A stretch of DNA of 64,000 nucleotides, taken from contig JAXHUH010000352.1 in the NCBI GenBank assembly GCA_034211175.1, positions 93,226 to 157,225 of the forward strand, given 5' to 3'. The notes beneath the pieces are model-generated. The model saw only the letters and a program-made list of their open reading frames with translations. It was not told the origin of the DNA and ran no database searches. The stretch comes from JAXHUH01 sp034211175. GTDB lineage: Bacteria; Actinomycetota; Acidimicrobiia; Acidimicrobiales; CAIXPF01. This document shows positions 16,594 through 25,366 of this stretch, one piece after another. The stretch's first letter is position 1. Every line of letters begins with the position of its first letter. Both the position numbers and the translations under genes were made by a program.

Positions 16594-18351
16594 GTGACCC
16601 AGACCTACGACCGATGGACCCCGGCGTCGGGCCCGGGGACCGACCCGACGGGCGTCGACGACCCGTACGGGGCGCCGGACACCTCCGGACTGCGCACGCC
16701 GATCGATCGCTACCTCGCGGAGCAGCACGACCTGAGCGCGGTCGAGCGCTTCTCCCGCCACCACGACGGCGCGGGCCACGATCTCGTCGACGGCGACCCC
16801 TCGGCGGAGCTCGACCGGCCGTTCCACGAGGACTGGTACCGGGCGCTGATGCCGGCGTCGCCGCCGGGCCCCGGCGAGCAGTACCGCTTCGAGGTCGACC
16901 TCGCCGCCTGCACCTCGTGCAAGTCGTGCGTCGCCGCCTGCCACTCCCTCAACGGGCTCGACGAGGGCGAGAGCTGGCGCCGCACGGGGACGCTCGTCGG
17001 GGTCGGGCCGGCCGGCCCCACCCAGCAGACCGTGACGACGGCGTGCCACCACTGCGTCGACCCGGCGTGCCTCAACGGCTGCCCGGTCGACGCGTACGAC
17101 AAGGACCCGGTCACCGGGATCGTCCACCACCTCGACGATCAGTGCATCGGCTGCTCGTACTGCACGTTCACGTGCCCCTACGACGTGCCCCGGTTCAACG
17201 AGCGCCTCGGCATCGTCCGCAAGTGCGACATGTGCGCGGGCCGCCTCGCCGAGGGCGAGGCCCCGGCCTGCGTCCAGGCCTGCCCGACGGGCGCGATCTC
17301 GATCGGTGTCGTCGACGTCGACGAGCTCGTCCGCGCGACGGCGGCCGACCAGCGGCTCGTGCCCGGCGCGCCGTCGTCGTCGGTCACGGTGCCGACGACC
17401 CGCTACGTGCAGCCGGCCACGCTCCCCGACGACGCCCTCGCCGGCGACCACTGGTCGGAGGCGCCGGCCCACGCCCACCGTCCGCTCGTGCTGATGCTGG
17501 TGCTCACCCAGCTGTCGGTCGGCGCCTTCGGCGTCCTGACGCTGCTCGACTGGCTCCGGGGCGACGATCTCGCCCCCTCGGCGGAGCGCTGGACCGCGAC
17601 CATGGCCCTGGGCCTCGGGCTGCTCGCCCTCGGGGCCAGCATCGGCCACCTCGGGCGCCCGCTGCAGGCATGGCGGGCGGTGATCGGCGTCGGCCACTCG
17701 TGGCTGAGCCGGGAGATCGTCGTGTTCGGCCTGTTCGCCCCGCTCGCCGCCGGCGCGGCGGCGATGCGGTGGTTCGACGCACCCGACGGCGCCGCGCTCG
17801 CGCTGGCCGCGGCGGCGAGCGCGACCGGGCTCGCCGGCGTGGCGTGCTCGGCGCTGATCTACGCGGTGACGAGGCGCCGCTGGTGGCGCCTCGACCGCAC
17901 GGCCCGCGGCTTCGCGGGGACGACGGTGACGTGCGGGCTGGCCGTCGTGCTCGCGGCCGTCGTCGCGTCGCCCGACGCGTCGTCGGTGTTCGACACGATG
18001 GTGCGGCCGCTCGCGCTCACGCTGGCGGCGGCGACGGCGGCGGTGCTGGCCGGCGATGCCGTCGTCCTCCGCCCCGGCGGGCCGACCGACCCCTACCTCG
18101 CCCGGGCCGCCCGCCTCCTGCGGGGACCGCTCGCCGGGGTGACGATGGTGCGGTTCCACGCCGCCCTGGTCGGCGGCATCGCACTGCCGCTGTTGCTCGT
18201 CGCCGTGTCGGCCGACGAGGTCCCGAGCATCGGCGCCGCGCGGGTCGCGGCGACGCTCGCCCTCGTGCTCGTGGTCGTGGCCGAGCTCGCCGGTCGAGAG
18301 CTGTTCTTCCGGGCCCAGACCGCCCCCCGCATGCCGGGGACCCCGCGATGA
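16594..18351 (+). CDS. DmsB-DmsC fusion: four-cluster ferredoxin joined to a membrane quinol anchor
   Basis: A 585-residue electron-transfer protein. Residues ~106-230 hold four [4Fe-4S] Cys groups of DmsB type (CTSCKSCVAAC, CHHCVDPACLNGC, CIGCSYCTFTC and CDMC with a following CVQAC). Residues ~290-575 form about eight hydrophobic helices resembling DmsC/NrfD anchors. In DMSO-reductase-family complexes these two functions usually sit on separate subunits. The fusion lies directly upstream of the catalytic nitrate-reductase gene, so it probably passes quinol electrons to that enzyme. The GTG at 16594 was taken as the start. A long N-terminal extension (~1-95) is unassigned. Confidence 0.85.
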   Translation: MTQTYDRWTPASGPGTDPTGVDDPYGAPDTSGLRTPIDRYLAEQHDLSAVERFSRHHDGAGHDLVDGDPSAELDRPFHEDWYRALMPASPPGPGEQYRFEVDLAACTSCKSCVAACHSLNGLDEGESWRRTGTLVGVGPAGPTQQTVTTACHHCVDPACLNGCPVDAYDKDPVTGIVHHLDDQCIGCSYCTFTCPYDVPRFNERLGIVRKCDMCAGRLAEGEAPACVQACPTGAISIGVVDVDELVRATAADQRLVPGAPSSSVTVPTTRYVQPATLPDDALAGDHWSEAPAHAHRPLVLMLVLTQLSVGAFGVLTLLDWLRGDDLAPSAERWTATMALGLGLLALGASIGHLGRPLQAWRAVIGVGHSWLSREIVVFGLFAPLAAGAAAMRWFDAPDGAALALAAAASATGLAGVACSALIYAVTRRRWWRLDRTARGFAGTTVTCGLAVVLAAVVASPDASSVFDTMVRPLALTLAAATAAVLAGDAVVLRPGGPTDPYLARAARLLRGPLAGVTMVRFHAALVGGIALPLLLVAVSADEVPSIGAARVAATLALVLVVVAELAGRELFFRAQTAPRMPGTPR

Positions 18352-18427
18352 ACCCGTCCCTCCGCCACGTCGGCGGCCGACGCCGACGCGACCACCGCCG
18401 CTGCGTTCCGACCGGGAGATGCCACCG

Positions 18428-20668
18428 ATGAGCCTTGTCGACAACGTGCGCGACCTGCTGTGGCGCCGACACGGGCCGAACACGGCCGAGCTCGACCGCC
18501 GGCCCGCCGCCGGCGGCCTCGGCCAGGTCCCCGAGCGCCTCGCCCCCGAGACGACGACCTCGATGATCTGCGGCTACTGCTCGACCGGCTGCTCGGTCGA
18601 CGTCCACCTGCGCGACGGGCGGGCGGTCAACCTGACCCCGACGGTGCGCTACCCGGTGAACCTCGGCATGGCGTGCCCGAAGGGCTGGGAGGCGCTCACG
18701 CCGATGGAGGCGCCCGACCGGGCGGACCAACCGATGGTGCGGCGACGCAAGGGTGGCCCGCTCGAGCCCGTCTCGTGGCAGGAGGCGCTCGCGACGTTCA
18801 CGAGCCGGTTCAAGGACGTCCAGGCCCGTCACGGCACGGACTCGGTGGCGTTCATCTCGACCGGCCAGATCCCCTCCGAGGAGATGGCGCTGCTCGGCTC
18901 CCTCGCCCGGTTCGGGATGGGCATCCGCCACTGCGACGGCAACACCCGCCAGTGCATGGCCACCGCCGTCGTGGCGTACAAGCAGGCGTTCGGGTTCGAC
19001 GCCCCGCCCTACACCTACGCCGACTTCGAGCAGTCCGACGTGATCGTGCTCGTCGGCTCCAACCTCGCGATCGCCCACCCGATCATGTGGGAGCGCGTCG
19101 CCCGCAACCGGAACGACCCGGAGATCGTGGTCATCGACCCCCGCCGCACCGAGACCGCGGTGGCCGCCACCCAGCACCTGGCGGTCGCACCGAAGAGCGA
19201 CCAGACGCTGCTGTACGCCGTGGCCAGGCTCCTCGTCGAGTGGGGTGCGATCGACCACGATTTCATCGCCGCCCACACGAGCGGCTTCGACGACTTCGTG
19301 CGCTTCGTCGACGGCTTCGACCTCGATCGTGCCGCCACCGAGACCGGCCTGGAGGCGGCGCAGATCGAGCGCCTGGCGGCCACGATCGCCGCCGGGGAGC
19401 GGGTGTCGTTCTGGTGGACGATGGGGGTCAACCAGTCGCACCAGGGTGTCCGAACCGCGCAGGCGATCATCGATCTCGCCCTCATGACCGGCAACATCGG
19501 TCGACCGGGCACCGGCGCGAACTCGATCACCGGCCAGTGCAACGCCATGGGCAGCCGGCTGTTCTCCAACACCACCGGCCTGCTCGGCGGCCACGACTTC
19601 GCCGACCCCGAGCACCGGGCCAAGGTCGCCGGCGTGCTCGGGATCGACGAGGCGCACATCCCGTCCGAGGGCGGTTGGGCCTACGACCAGATCATGGAGG
19701 GCATCGCCTCGGGCGCCATCCGGGGCCTGTGGGTCATCGCCACCAACACCGCCCACAGCTGGATCAACCAGTCCGACGCCCACGACCTGCTGGATCGGCT
19801 CGACTTCCTCGTCGTCCAGGACCTCTACGCGGACACCGAGACCGCGGCCCACGCAGATCTCGTGCTCCCCGCGGCCGGCTGGGGCGAGAAGGAGGGCACG
19901 TTCATCAACTCGGAACGGCGGATCGGGCTGATCAAGCGGGTGAAGAAGGCACCGGGCGCGGCGCTGGCCGACTTCTCGATCTTCAAGCTGATCGCCGAGG
20001 CCTGGGGCTGCGGCGACCTGTTCCGCCGATGGGAGTCGCCGGAGGCCGCGTTCTCGCTGCTCCAGGAGATCACGGCCGACCAACCGTGCGACATCCGAGG
20101 GATCGACGGCTACGACCACATCGACCGGGCCGCCGGAATCCAGTGGCCCTACCCACCCGGTGGCCCCGGCGACGCCGACGCCGATGCCGATGACGCCGTC
20201 GGTGCGGAGCGGAGGTTGTTCGCCGACGGTCGGTTCCACACCACCGACGGCCGGGCTCGTTTCGTCTTCGACGAGCCGGAGCCGGTGCCCGAGCCGGTCG
20301 ACGACCGCTACCCACTGGCGCTGCTGACCGGCAGGGGATCGTCGAGCCAGTGGCACACCCAGACCCGCACGAGCCGCTCCGACGTGCTGCGCGACCTCGC
20401 ACCGCAGCGGCTGCTCGTCGAGATCTCACCCACCGACGCCGGGGCGTGCGGCGTCGGACCGGGCGACGAGGTCGTCGTCGAGTCCCGCCGGGGTGCCGTG
20501 CGCGCCCTCGCCCAGGTGACCCCGACGGTGCGCGTGGGCCACGTGTTCCTCCCGATGCACGACCCGGCCACGAACCTGCTCACCCATCCGAGGTTCGATC
20601 CGCACTCGCGACAGCCGGCCTACAAGCACGCCGCCGTCCGGGTGCGCCCGGCCCGGCGGGGCCCGTGA
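18428..20668 (+). CDS. nasA: Molybdopterin assimilatory nitrate reductase catalytic subunit
   Basis: A 746-residue DMSO-reductase-superfamily enzyme. The N-terminal [4Fe-4S] ligands are C48, C51, C55 and C83 (MICGYCSTGC, MACPKGW). The probable molybdenum ligand is Cys176 in NTRQCMATA, as in Nas/Nap enzymes. The FWWTMGVNQSHQGV and NIGRPGTGANSITGQCNAMG segments are characteristic of assimilatory nitrate reductases. The C-terminal MopB domain ends HPRFDPHSRQPAYKHAAV. No Tat signal is present, so it is cytoplasmic. GGGAG 9 bp upstream supports ATG 18428; an in-frame ATG at 18419 is the alternative. It reduces nitrate to nitrite for NirBD, with the DmsBC fusion as likely donor. Confidence 0.92.
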   Translation: MSLVDNVRDLLWRRHGPNTAELDRRPAAGGLGQVPERLAPETTTSMICGYCSTGCSVDVHLRDGRAVNLTPTVRYPVNLGMACPKGWEALTPMEAPDRADQPMVRRRKGGPLEPVSWQEALATFTSRFKDVQARHGTDSVAFISTGQIPSEEMALLGSLARFGMGIRHCDGNTRQCMATAVVAYKQAFGFDAPPYTYADFEQSDVIVLVGSNLAIAHPIMWERVARNRNDPEIVVIDPRRTETAVAATQHLAVAPKSDQTLLYAVARLLVEWGAIDHDFIAAHTSGFDDFVRFVDGFDLDRAATETGLEAAQIERLAATIAAGERVSFWWTMGVNQSHQGVRTAQAIIDLALMTGNIGRPGTGANSITGQCNAMGSRLFSNTTGLLGGHDFADPEHRAKVAGVLGIDEAHIPSEGGWAYDQIMEGIASGAIRGLWVIATNTAHSWINQSDAHDLLDRLDFLVVQDLYADTETAAHADLVLPAAGWGEKEGTFINSERRIGLIKRVKKAPGAALADFSIFKLIAEAWGCGDLFRRWESPEAAFSLLQEITADQPCDIRGIDGYDHIDRAAGIQWPYPPGGPGDADADADDAVGAERRLFADGRFHTTDGRARFVFDEPEPVPEPVDDRYPLALLTGRGSSSQWHTQTRTSRSDVLRDLAPQRLLVEISPTDAGACGVGPGDEVVVESRRGAVRALAQVTPTVRVGHVFLPMHDPATNLLTHPRFDPHSRQPAYKHAAVRVRPARRGP

Positions 20669-20711
20669 GCGCCAGCACGTGAGGGCGCCCTGCCCCACTA
20701 CCAACGAAGTG

Positions 20712-21308
20712 TCAAGAAGCGAAGCAGAGGCGAACGACGCGAGCGAACGTGCGCTTCACTGAATCGGCATTCGAGTTCTGAAAGCCGAGCTCGATCAGCG
20801 CGCGCAGCCACACCCCTTCGATGATCACACCGATGACGGCCGGGTCCGGCTGTGAGACACCTTCGAGCGCGCGGCGGATGAACGCGCTGAGCAACTCGCG
20901 GAACGCGAGGAACGCCTCGAGCACGAGCGGGTCGGGCGAGGAGGCCGCGACCGCGAGCGCGGCTGCATAGGCCCGGTGGGCGTCGATGGAATCGACGGCG
21001 CCGTCGAGCATGGCGATCAGGCGCTCGGCCGGGTCGTCGAGCTCGGCGGCCAGCTTCCACAGCGGCTCGACGAACCCCTCCGACCAGGAGAGCAACGCCA
21101 TGACGACCAGGTAGTCCTTGCTCGGGAAGTACCGGTAGACCGTGGCGAGGGCGACCCCGGATCGGGCCGTCACCTCTCGCATCTGCAGCGCCTGCGCGCC
21201 GGACTCGTCGAGCAGATCGAGGGTGGCGGTGAGGATGCGGGCGCGGCGTTCCTTCTGCGAGGGAGTCCTCGCCAGGCCCGGCCTCTGATCGGGGATGTCG
21301 GCCGTCAT
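20712..21308 (-). CDS. TetR-family regulator, KstR-like helix-turn-helix
   Basis: A 198-residue TetR regulator. RRARILTATLDLLDESGAQA, then LQMREVTARSGVALATVYRY and FPSKDYLVVMALLSW, closely resemble the DNA-binding domain of mycobacterial KstR, the steroid-catabolism repressor. The C-terminal domain ends with a Cys-Phe pair. P450s with a steroid-hydroxylase-like motif lie 3-6 kb away, so lipid or steroid control is conceivable. Sequence alone does not fix the ligand. The preceding gene is the convergent nitrate reductase, 43 bp away. Confidence 0.82.
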   Translation of the reverse strand: MTADIPDQRPGLARTPSQKERRARILTATLDLLDESGAQALQMREVTARSGVALATVYRYFPSKDYLVVMALLSWSEGFVEPLWKLAAELDDPAERLIAMLDGAVDSIDAHRAYAAALAVAASSPDPLVLEAFLAFRELLSAFIRRALEGVSQPDPAVIGVIIEGVWLRALIELGFQNSNADSVKRTFARVVRLCFAS

Positions 21309-21664
21309 GAGATGGCCATCATGACAAATAGTGCGGCCAACTGACGAACACCACTCTCCGATCGGTGCCCCGCGCGTCGGGTGGAGATTTGTAAGAACTG
21401 GATTTCAGGAACAGGCGGGGTCGATATTGGCGCGTTGCCAAATAAACGAATCCTTCTTCCCCGCCGCATCCGTTCCGAAACCGGGTGATGCGTCTCACCC
21501 ACACCGTCGCCGTGCCGCTCGCGCTCCGTCGGCGCAGCACTGCGTTCCATGCCTTCGTCGAACGCATATAGCGCCGAATTGGTGACTGTCGGCGCGAGGC
21601 ATCAACCGGGGTGACGGATACCCTTCGAGGCCCTGGATCCGGCTCGGCGAATCGGGTGGAGTGC
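21309..21664. other. Lower-GC intergenic region
   Basis: About 355 bp of lower-GC sequence between the divergent TetR and lipoprotein genes. It contains TTGGC-n5-GCCAA (21427-21441), an operator-like inverted repeat beside AT-rich DNA. No convincing ORF or RNA gene is visible. It probably carries both promoters. Confidence 0.45.
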
Positions 21665-22255
21665 ATGGTGTTGCGGACCAGCGGCCCCCGGGCCTGGGTG
21701 ATGGGGATGGCGGGGGTGCTGCTGATCATCGCCTCCGGCTGCTCCGCCGACGGCGCCGCCGTCGACGTCGAGATGCGCTCCGCCGGAGGGGCATCGCCCA
21801 CACCGACCGTCGAGCGCGGGCCCGTCCGGGACGACCGCTACCCCGACGAGGCGGCCCGCAGCGACGACACCGGGCCCGCGGACCCGGGTGGGGTCGCTGT
21901 CGCCGCGGAGACGGTGGTGCGCGACGGCAACACCTACGTCGAGATCACGATCGAGAGCGACGCGCCCGACGACCTCGACCTGTGGGCGATCGAGCTCGAC
22001 GGCGCGATCACCACCCGCACGAGCGACAACCCCGGGTCGACCCTCGGCGTGGCGCTCGCCCCGTTCGGCCTCGACGACGGCGAGCCCTTCGAGGTCGTGG
22101 TGATCGCGGAGGACGAGCAGGGCGCGGCGATCGCGAACAGCGAGGCACTGGTGCTCTCGGCACCGGTTGGGCCCCTGATGGGGGCGGACTGGGTCCCCGA
22201 CCCGGTTGCTCCCGACGGGCACGACGACGAGCAGGACAGCGGAGCGAGAAGGTGA
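21665..22255 (+). CDS. Putative lipoprotein, β-rich acidic domain
   Basis: A 196-residue exported protein. The signal peptide ends with the lipobox ASGC (GVLLIIASGC). The mature part is very acidic, with a predicted β-strand region (TVVRDGNTYVEITIESDAPD, LDLWAIELDGAITT) and a disordered Asp-rich tail. No family is recognised. The ATG at 21665 begins a short basic n-region; an in-frame GTG lies upstream at 21611. Its stop overlaps a GTG two codons upstream of the next gene's ATG, so the two secreted proteins are translationally coupled. Confidence 0.62.
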   Translation: MVLRTSGPRAWVMGMAGVLLIIASGCSADGAAVDVEMRSAGGASPTPTVERGPVRDDRYPDEAARSDDTGPADPGGVAVAAETVVRDGNTYVEITIESDAPDDLDLWAIELDGAITTRTSDNPGSTLGVALAPFGLDDGEPFEVVVIAEDEQGAAIANSEALVLSAPVGPLMGADWVPDPVAPDGHDDEQDSGARR

Positions 22256-22257
22256 CG

Positions 22258-22578
22258 ATGAAGTTCCTCGTGGGCGGCCTCTGCGCCGTGGCATCCCTGG
22301 TGGCCATCCTCGCCAACGGCCCGGCCGGGGCGTACGAGTACAAGGTCGGCCCCGGCGCGAAGTGCAGCGGCCACCGCATGCAGGCGGTCGTGCAGTCGTA
22401 CACGTTCGGCGACAGCAGCCTGTACTCGTCGTGGGGGCGGGTGGACTACAAGTACAACGTGCCCTACGACCAGCTCGTGTACCTGTGGAACTTCACGGGC
22501 CAGACCTCGACCAAGGTCTCGGGCGCCGACGCCGAGAACGCGGTCGACAGCACCAACGCCGGCTGCGAGCGCTACTGA
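22258..22578 (+). CDS. Small secreted protein with two cysteines
   Basis: A 106-residue secreted protein of unknown family. The signal peptide (MKFLVGGLCAVASLVAILA) is probably cut near GPAGA|YEY. The ~80-residue mature chain is aromatic-rich (YEYKVGP, SYTFGDSS, YKYNVPYDQLVYLWNF). It has one Cys near each end (KCSGH and GCERY at the C-terminus), suggesting a disulfide. The ATG at 22258 follows the lipoprotein stop by two bases; an in-frame GTG at 22252 is an alternative. The lipoprotein is the likely functional partner. Confidence 0.6.
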   Translation: MKFLVGGLCAVASLVAILANGPAGAYEYKVGPGAKCSGHRMQAVVQSYTFGDSSLYSSWGRVDYKYNVPYDQLVYLWNFTGQTSTKVSGADAENAVDSTNAGCERY

Positions 22579-22774
22579 CACCAGGCAGGCTCCGGGCGCC
22601 GGGCCGCGGCGTCGACCGGCGCGACCACCCGGGCGACACGGCCGCACCACCCCACCCTCGTGGCGGCCCCGGGGGGTGTTCGGTGGGCGTACCTTCGTGA
22701 ACGCGTGGTGAACGGACGTGGCAAAGGCCACGTATCTCCTCAGGTTCGGGCAACTCTTGACCGTTGACCGTTGC

Positions 22775-22780
22775 AGGAGG
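22775..22780 (+). promoter_or_regulatory. Perfect Shine-Dalgarno for a 49-residue ORF
   Basis: AGGAGG lies 6 bases before the ATG at 22787. A perfect ribosome site is unusual in this window and supports the short ORF. A TTGACCGTTGACCGTT direct repeat precedes it immediately. Confidence 0.6.
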
Positions 22781-22786
22781 CCCACC

Positions 22787-22936
22787 ATGCGCCAGTCACG
22801 AATCGACGCCATCCTCTCGCTGATCGACGAGACGCTCGCCGAGATGCCCGAGCCCGGCGCCGCCGCAACCCCCGCGAACCTCGAGCGGGAGCGCTCGGCA
22901 CCCGAGCGCCCCGCGCAGTCCCGCCCGGCCGCGTAG
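22787..22936 (+). CDS. Small protein, 49 residues
   Basis: Short hypothetical protein chosen because of the perfect AGGAGG at 6-base spacing. Residues 1-20 (MRQSRIDAILSLIDETLAEM) form an amphipathic helix. The rest is Pro/Ala/Glu/Arg-rich and likely disordered. No family is recognised. It lies upstream of the Rieske/DUF2231 gene on the same strand, separated by 140 bp. Confidence 0.45.
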   Translation: MRQSRIDAILSLIDETLAEMPEPGAAATPANLERERSAPERPAQSRPAA

Positions 22937-23076
22937 CCGGCGACCGGGACCCGCAGCCGCCCTCGCCGCCGGCCCACGGTGGACGAGGCGGCTCGACCCA
23001 CGGGACGCGCTCGATCGGATTGGACTCCACGGCACCGGGTAGGCGTGAGCAGCCGCCGGACCTGTGGAGGGCCGTC

Positions 23077-24000
23077 ATGGACATCGCCGATCACGAGCGC
23101 GAACGGCCCACGTCACGCCGGGAGGTGCTCCTCGCCCGACTCGAGGCGAGTGAGCTCTTCGACCGCGCCGACGCCGCGGTTCCCCGCCTGCAACGGCTCA
23201 TCGGCTCGGGACGGATGGCCGACCTGCTCACCGGCCGCCCGCTCGGCCACCCCACACATCCGGTGGCGATCCTCGCGCCGATGTCCTGCTTCGTCGGGGC
23301 ATCGGTCGTCGACGTGGTCGGCGGACGTGCGGGCCGAACGGTCGCCCGGCGTCTCACAGGCCTCGGCCTGGTGACCTCGTTGCCGGCGTTGGCCTCGGGC
23401 GCCGCGGACTGGACGACGACCGACGGCGCGGAACGCCGGGTCGGCACCGCACATGCTGCGCTGAACGCCACCGCGCTCTGGCTGTTCGCCCGCTCCTCGG
23501 CCCGCCGCGGCCGCGGCGCCGGGCTGCGGGGAGCCCTCCTCGGCCTGGCCGGCAACACCGTGCTCGGCGCAGCCGGGTACCTCGGCGGCCACCTGGCCTA
23601 TCGGCGCGGCGTCGGCGTCGACACGACGGCGTTCCTCGCCGGGCCCACCGCGTGGGAGCCGCTCGCACCGGTCGCGGACCTCGCGATCGACCAGCCGGTG
23701 CGGGTCGAGCACGACGGCGTGCCGTTCGTGGCCGTGCGCCGCCCCGGCGGTGCGATCGCCGTGCTCGAGGACCGCTGCACCCACCGCGGTGGGCCGCTCC
23801 ACGACGGCGAGCTCGTCGACGACTGCATCCGCTGCCCCTGGCACGGCGCAACGTTCGACCTCACCACCGGCGCGGTCGTCGCCGGTCCGGCGACCGCGCC
23901 GGCGCCGAGCTACGAGGTGCGGGTCGAGCAGTCGATGGTGGAGATCCGGCGGAACGAACCGTCGACGCTGCGCGTCAACCCGGCGCGCGCCGCCTCCTGA
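23077..24000 (+). CDS. DUF2231 membrane domain fused to a Rieske [2Fe-2S] domain
   Basis: A 307-residue protein. Residues ~45-195 form a four-helix DUF2231 membrane domain (GRPLGHPTHPVAILAPMSCF, GLVTSLPALASGAADW, AHAALNATALWLF). Residues ~210-295 form a Rieske ferredoxin with the ligands CTHRGGPLHDG and CIRCPWHGATF (C-x-H...C-x2-H). It probably passes electrons at the membrane; the partner is unknown. GGAGG 6 bases before ATG 23077 fixes the start. The fusion recurs in actinobacteria but has no assigned function. P450 genes lie downstream on the other strand. Confidence 0.85.
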   Translation: MDIADHERERPTSRREVLLARLEASELFDRADAAVPRLQRLIGSGRMADLLTGRPLGHPTHPVAILAPMSCFVGASVVDVVGGRAGRTVARRLTGLGLVTSLPALASGAADWTTTDGAERRVGTAHAALNATALWLFARSSARRGRGAGLRGALLGLAGNTVLGAAGYLGGHLAYRRGVGVDTTAFLAGPTAWEPLAPVADLAIDQPVRVEHDGVPFVAVRRPGGAIAVLEDRCTHRGGPLHDGELVDDCIRCPWHGATFDLTTGAVVAGPATAPAPSYEVRVEQSMVEIRRNEPSTLRVNPARAAS

Positions 24001-24045
24001 CGGCCGCACGCCCCGGCGGCGCGCCGCGGGCCGGTCGCCGCCTGG

Positions 24046-25314
24046 TCAGCGAGCGGGTACGGGCACCGGGGCGAACGCGGCCGGCAGGTGCTTGACGCCG
24101 TGGATGAACGACGACTGCAGCTGGGCCGGCTCGCCGGTGGCCTCGATGTCGGGCAAGCGCTGGAACAGCTCGCGGAACATGACCGTGATCTCCCGACGCG
24201 CCAGGTGGGCGCCCAGGCAGAAGTGCGGGCCGGGGCCACCGAAGCCGACGTGATGGTTCGGTGATCGGCGCACGTCGAAGCGGTACGGGTCGACGAACAC
24301 GTCCTCGTCCCGGTTGGCCGCCAGGTAGAACATGCACAGCTTGTCGCCGGCCTTGATGTCCTGGCCGCCCACGACGGTGTCCTCCAACGCCGTGCGGCGC
24401 ATGTAGGTCACCGGCGAGGCCATCCGGACGATCTCCTCGACCGCGGTCGGCGCCACGCCGTCGAAGTCCTCCTGCCAGATCCTGCGCTGGTCGGGGTTGT
24501 CGGTGAGGAACTTCAGGCCCCAGCTGATGGCGTTGCGGGTCGTCTCGTTGCCCGCCACCACCAACAGGATGAAGAAGCTGGCCAGGTCCGCCGGCTCCAG
24601 GCGGTCACCCTCGAGCTCGGTGTTGAGGAGCTGGGTGGTGAGGTCGTCACCGTCGCCGCCCTCCTTGGCCCGGCCGACCTCCTTCATCAGCTCGGCGAGC
24701 TGACCGCCGGCGGTGAGCATCGCGAGGAGCACGTCGCCCCCCTCGGGTACGTACTCGGGGTCGGTGGAGCCGAGGATCACGTTCGACTGCTCGAAGACGA
24801 AGTCGTAGTGCTCCTCGCCGATCCCCATCAGGTCGCACACGATCTTGAGCGGCAGCGCCGCCGCGACGTCGGTGACGAAGTCGACCTCACCGCGCTCGGA
24901 CACGCGGTCGACGATGTCGGTCGCCACCTGTTGGACCGAGCCCTCCAGCTTCTTGAGCATCCTCGGGGTGAACCCGGCGGACACGAGCCGCCGCAGCCGG
25001 GCGTGGCGCGGGTCGTCCATGGCGATCATCGACGAGAAGAACTCGTTGAACTCGGGGGGCGCGTCGAGGACGGTGATCCCGTTCGCCGAGCTGAAGAGCT
25101 TCGGGTTCTTCGAGACGTGGAGGATGTCGGCGATGCGGGTCAGCACCCAGGTGCCGGGGCCCTGGGGCAGCGGCACCTCCACCGGGACCTCGGGCTCGGG
25201 GTGGAACGAGACCGGCGCGTCGCGGCGCAGCAGGGCCAGGTCCTCCTCGATCTGGGGCTGCGGGCGCACCCAGAACTCCGGGAGGATCGGGTTCGGCAGT
25301 GTGATGGTCGTCAC
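24046..25314 (-). CDS. Cytochrome P450, tandem copy A
   Basis: A 422-residue soluble bacterial P450. The I-helix oxygen motif is AGNETTR (254-260), the ExxR motif is E294-R297 and the heme-thiolate Cys is 366 (FGGPGPHFCLG). PVTYMRRTA after ExxR resembles the CYP124/125/142 group of sterol and methyl-branched-lipid hydroxylases. The start is GTG 25314 (TTITLPNP), matching the ATG-initiated neighbour. It is a tandem near-copy of the P450 at 25367-26632, with 52 bp between them on the same strand. Redox partners are not adjacent. Confidence 0.9.
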   Translation of the reverse strand: MTTITLPNPILPEFWVRPQPQIEEDLALLRRDAPVSFHPEPEVPVEVPLPQGPGTWVLTRIADILHVSKNPKLFSSANGITVLDAPPEFNEFFSSMIAMDDPRHARLRRLVSAGFTPRMLKKLEGSVQQVATDIVDRVSERGEVDFVTDVAAALPLKIVCDLMGIGEEHYDFVFEQSNVILGSTDPEYVPEGGDVLLAMLTAGGQLAELMKEVGRAKEGGDGDDLTTQLLNTELEGDRLEPADLASFFILLVVAGNETTRNAISWGLKFLTDNPDQRRIWQEDFDGVAPTAVEEIVRMASPVTYMRRTALEDTVVGGQDIKAGDKLCMFYLAANRDEDVFVDPYRFDVRRSPNHHVGFGGPGPHFCLGAHLARREITVMFRELFQRLPDIEATGEPAQLQSSFIHGVKHLPAAFAPVPVPAR

Positions 25315-25366
25315 ACCACCGACGCTACCGGTCACGGCCGCGCTCTGCCGCCCGTTCGAACCGGCG

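Noticed and set aside
18017..20356. Long minus-strand open frame opposite the nitrate reductase
   Set aside because: Antisense shadow of a confident molybdoenzyme gene with low-complexity Arg/Gly/Val translation.
22258..22578. Lactococcin-972-like bacteriocin
   Set aside because: The size and export signal fit, but the family's characteristic C-terminal aromatic motif is absent.
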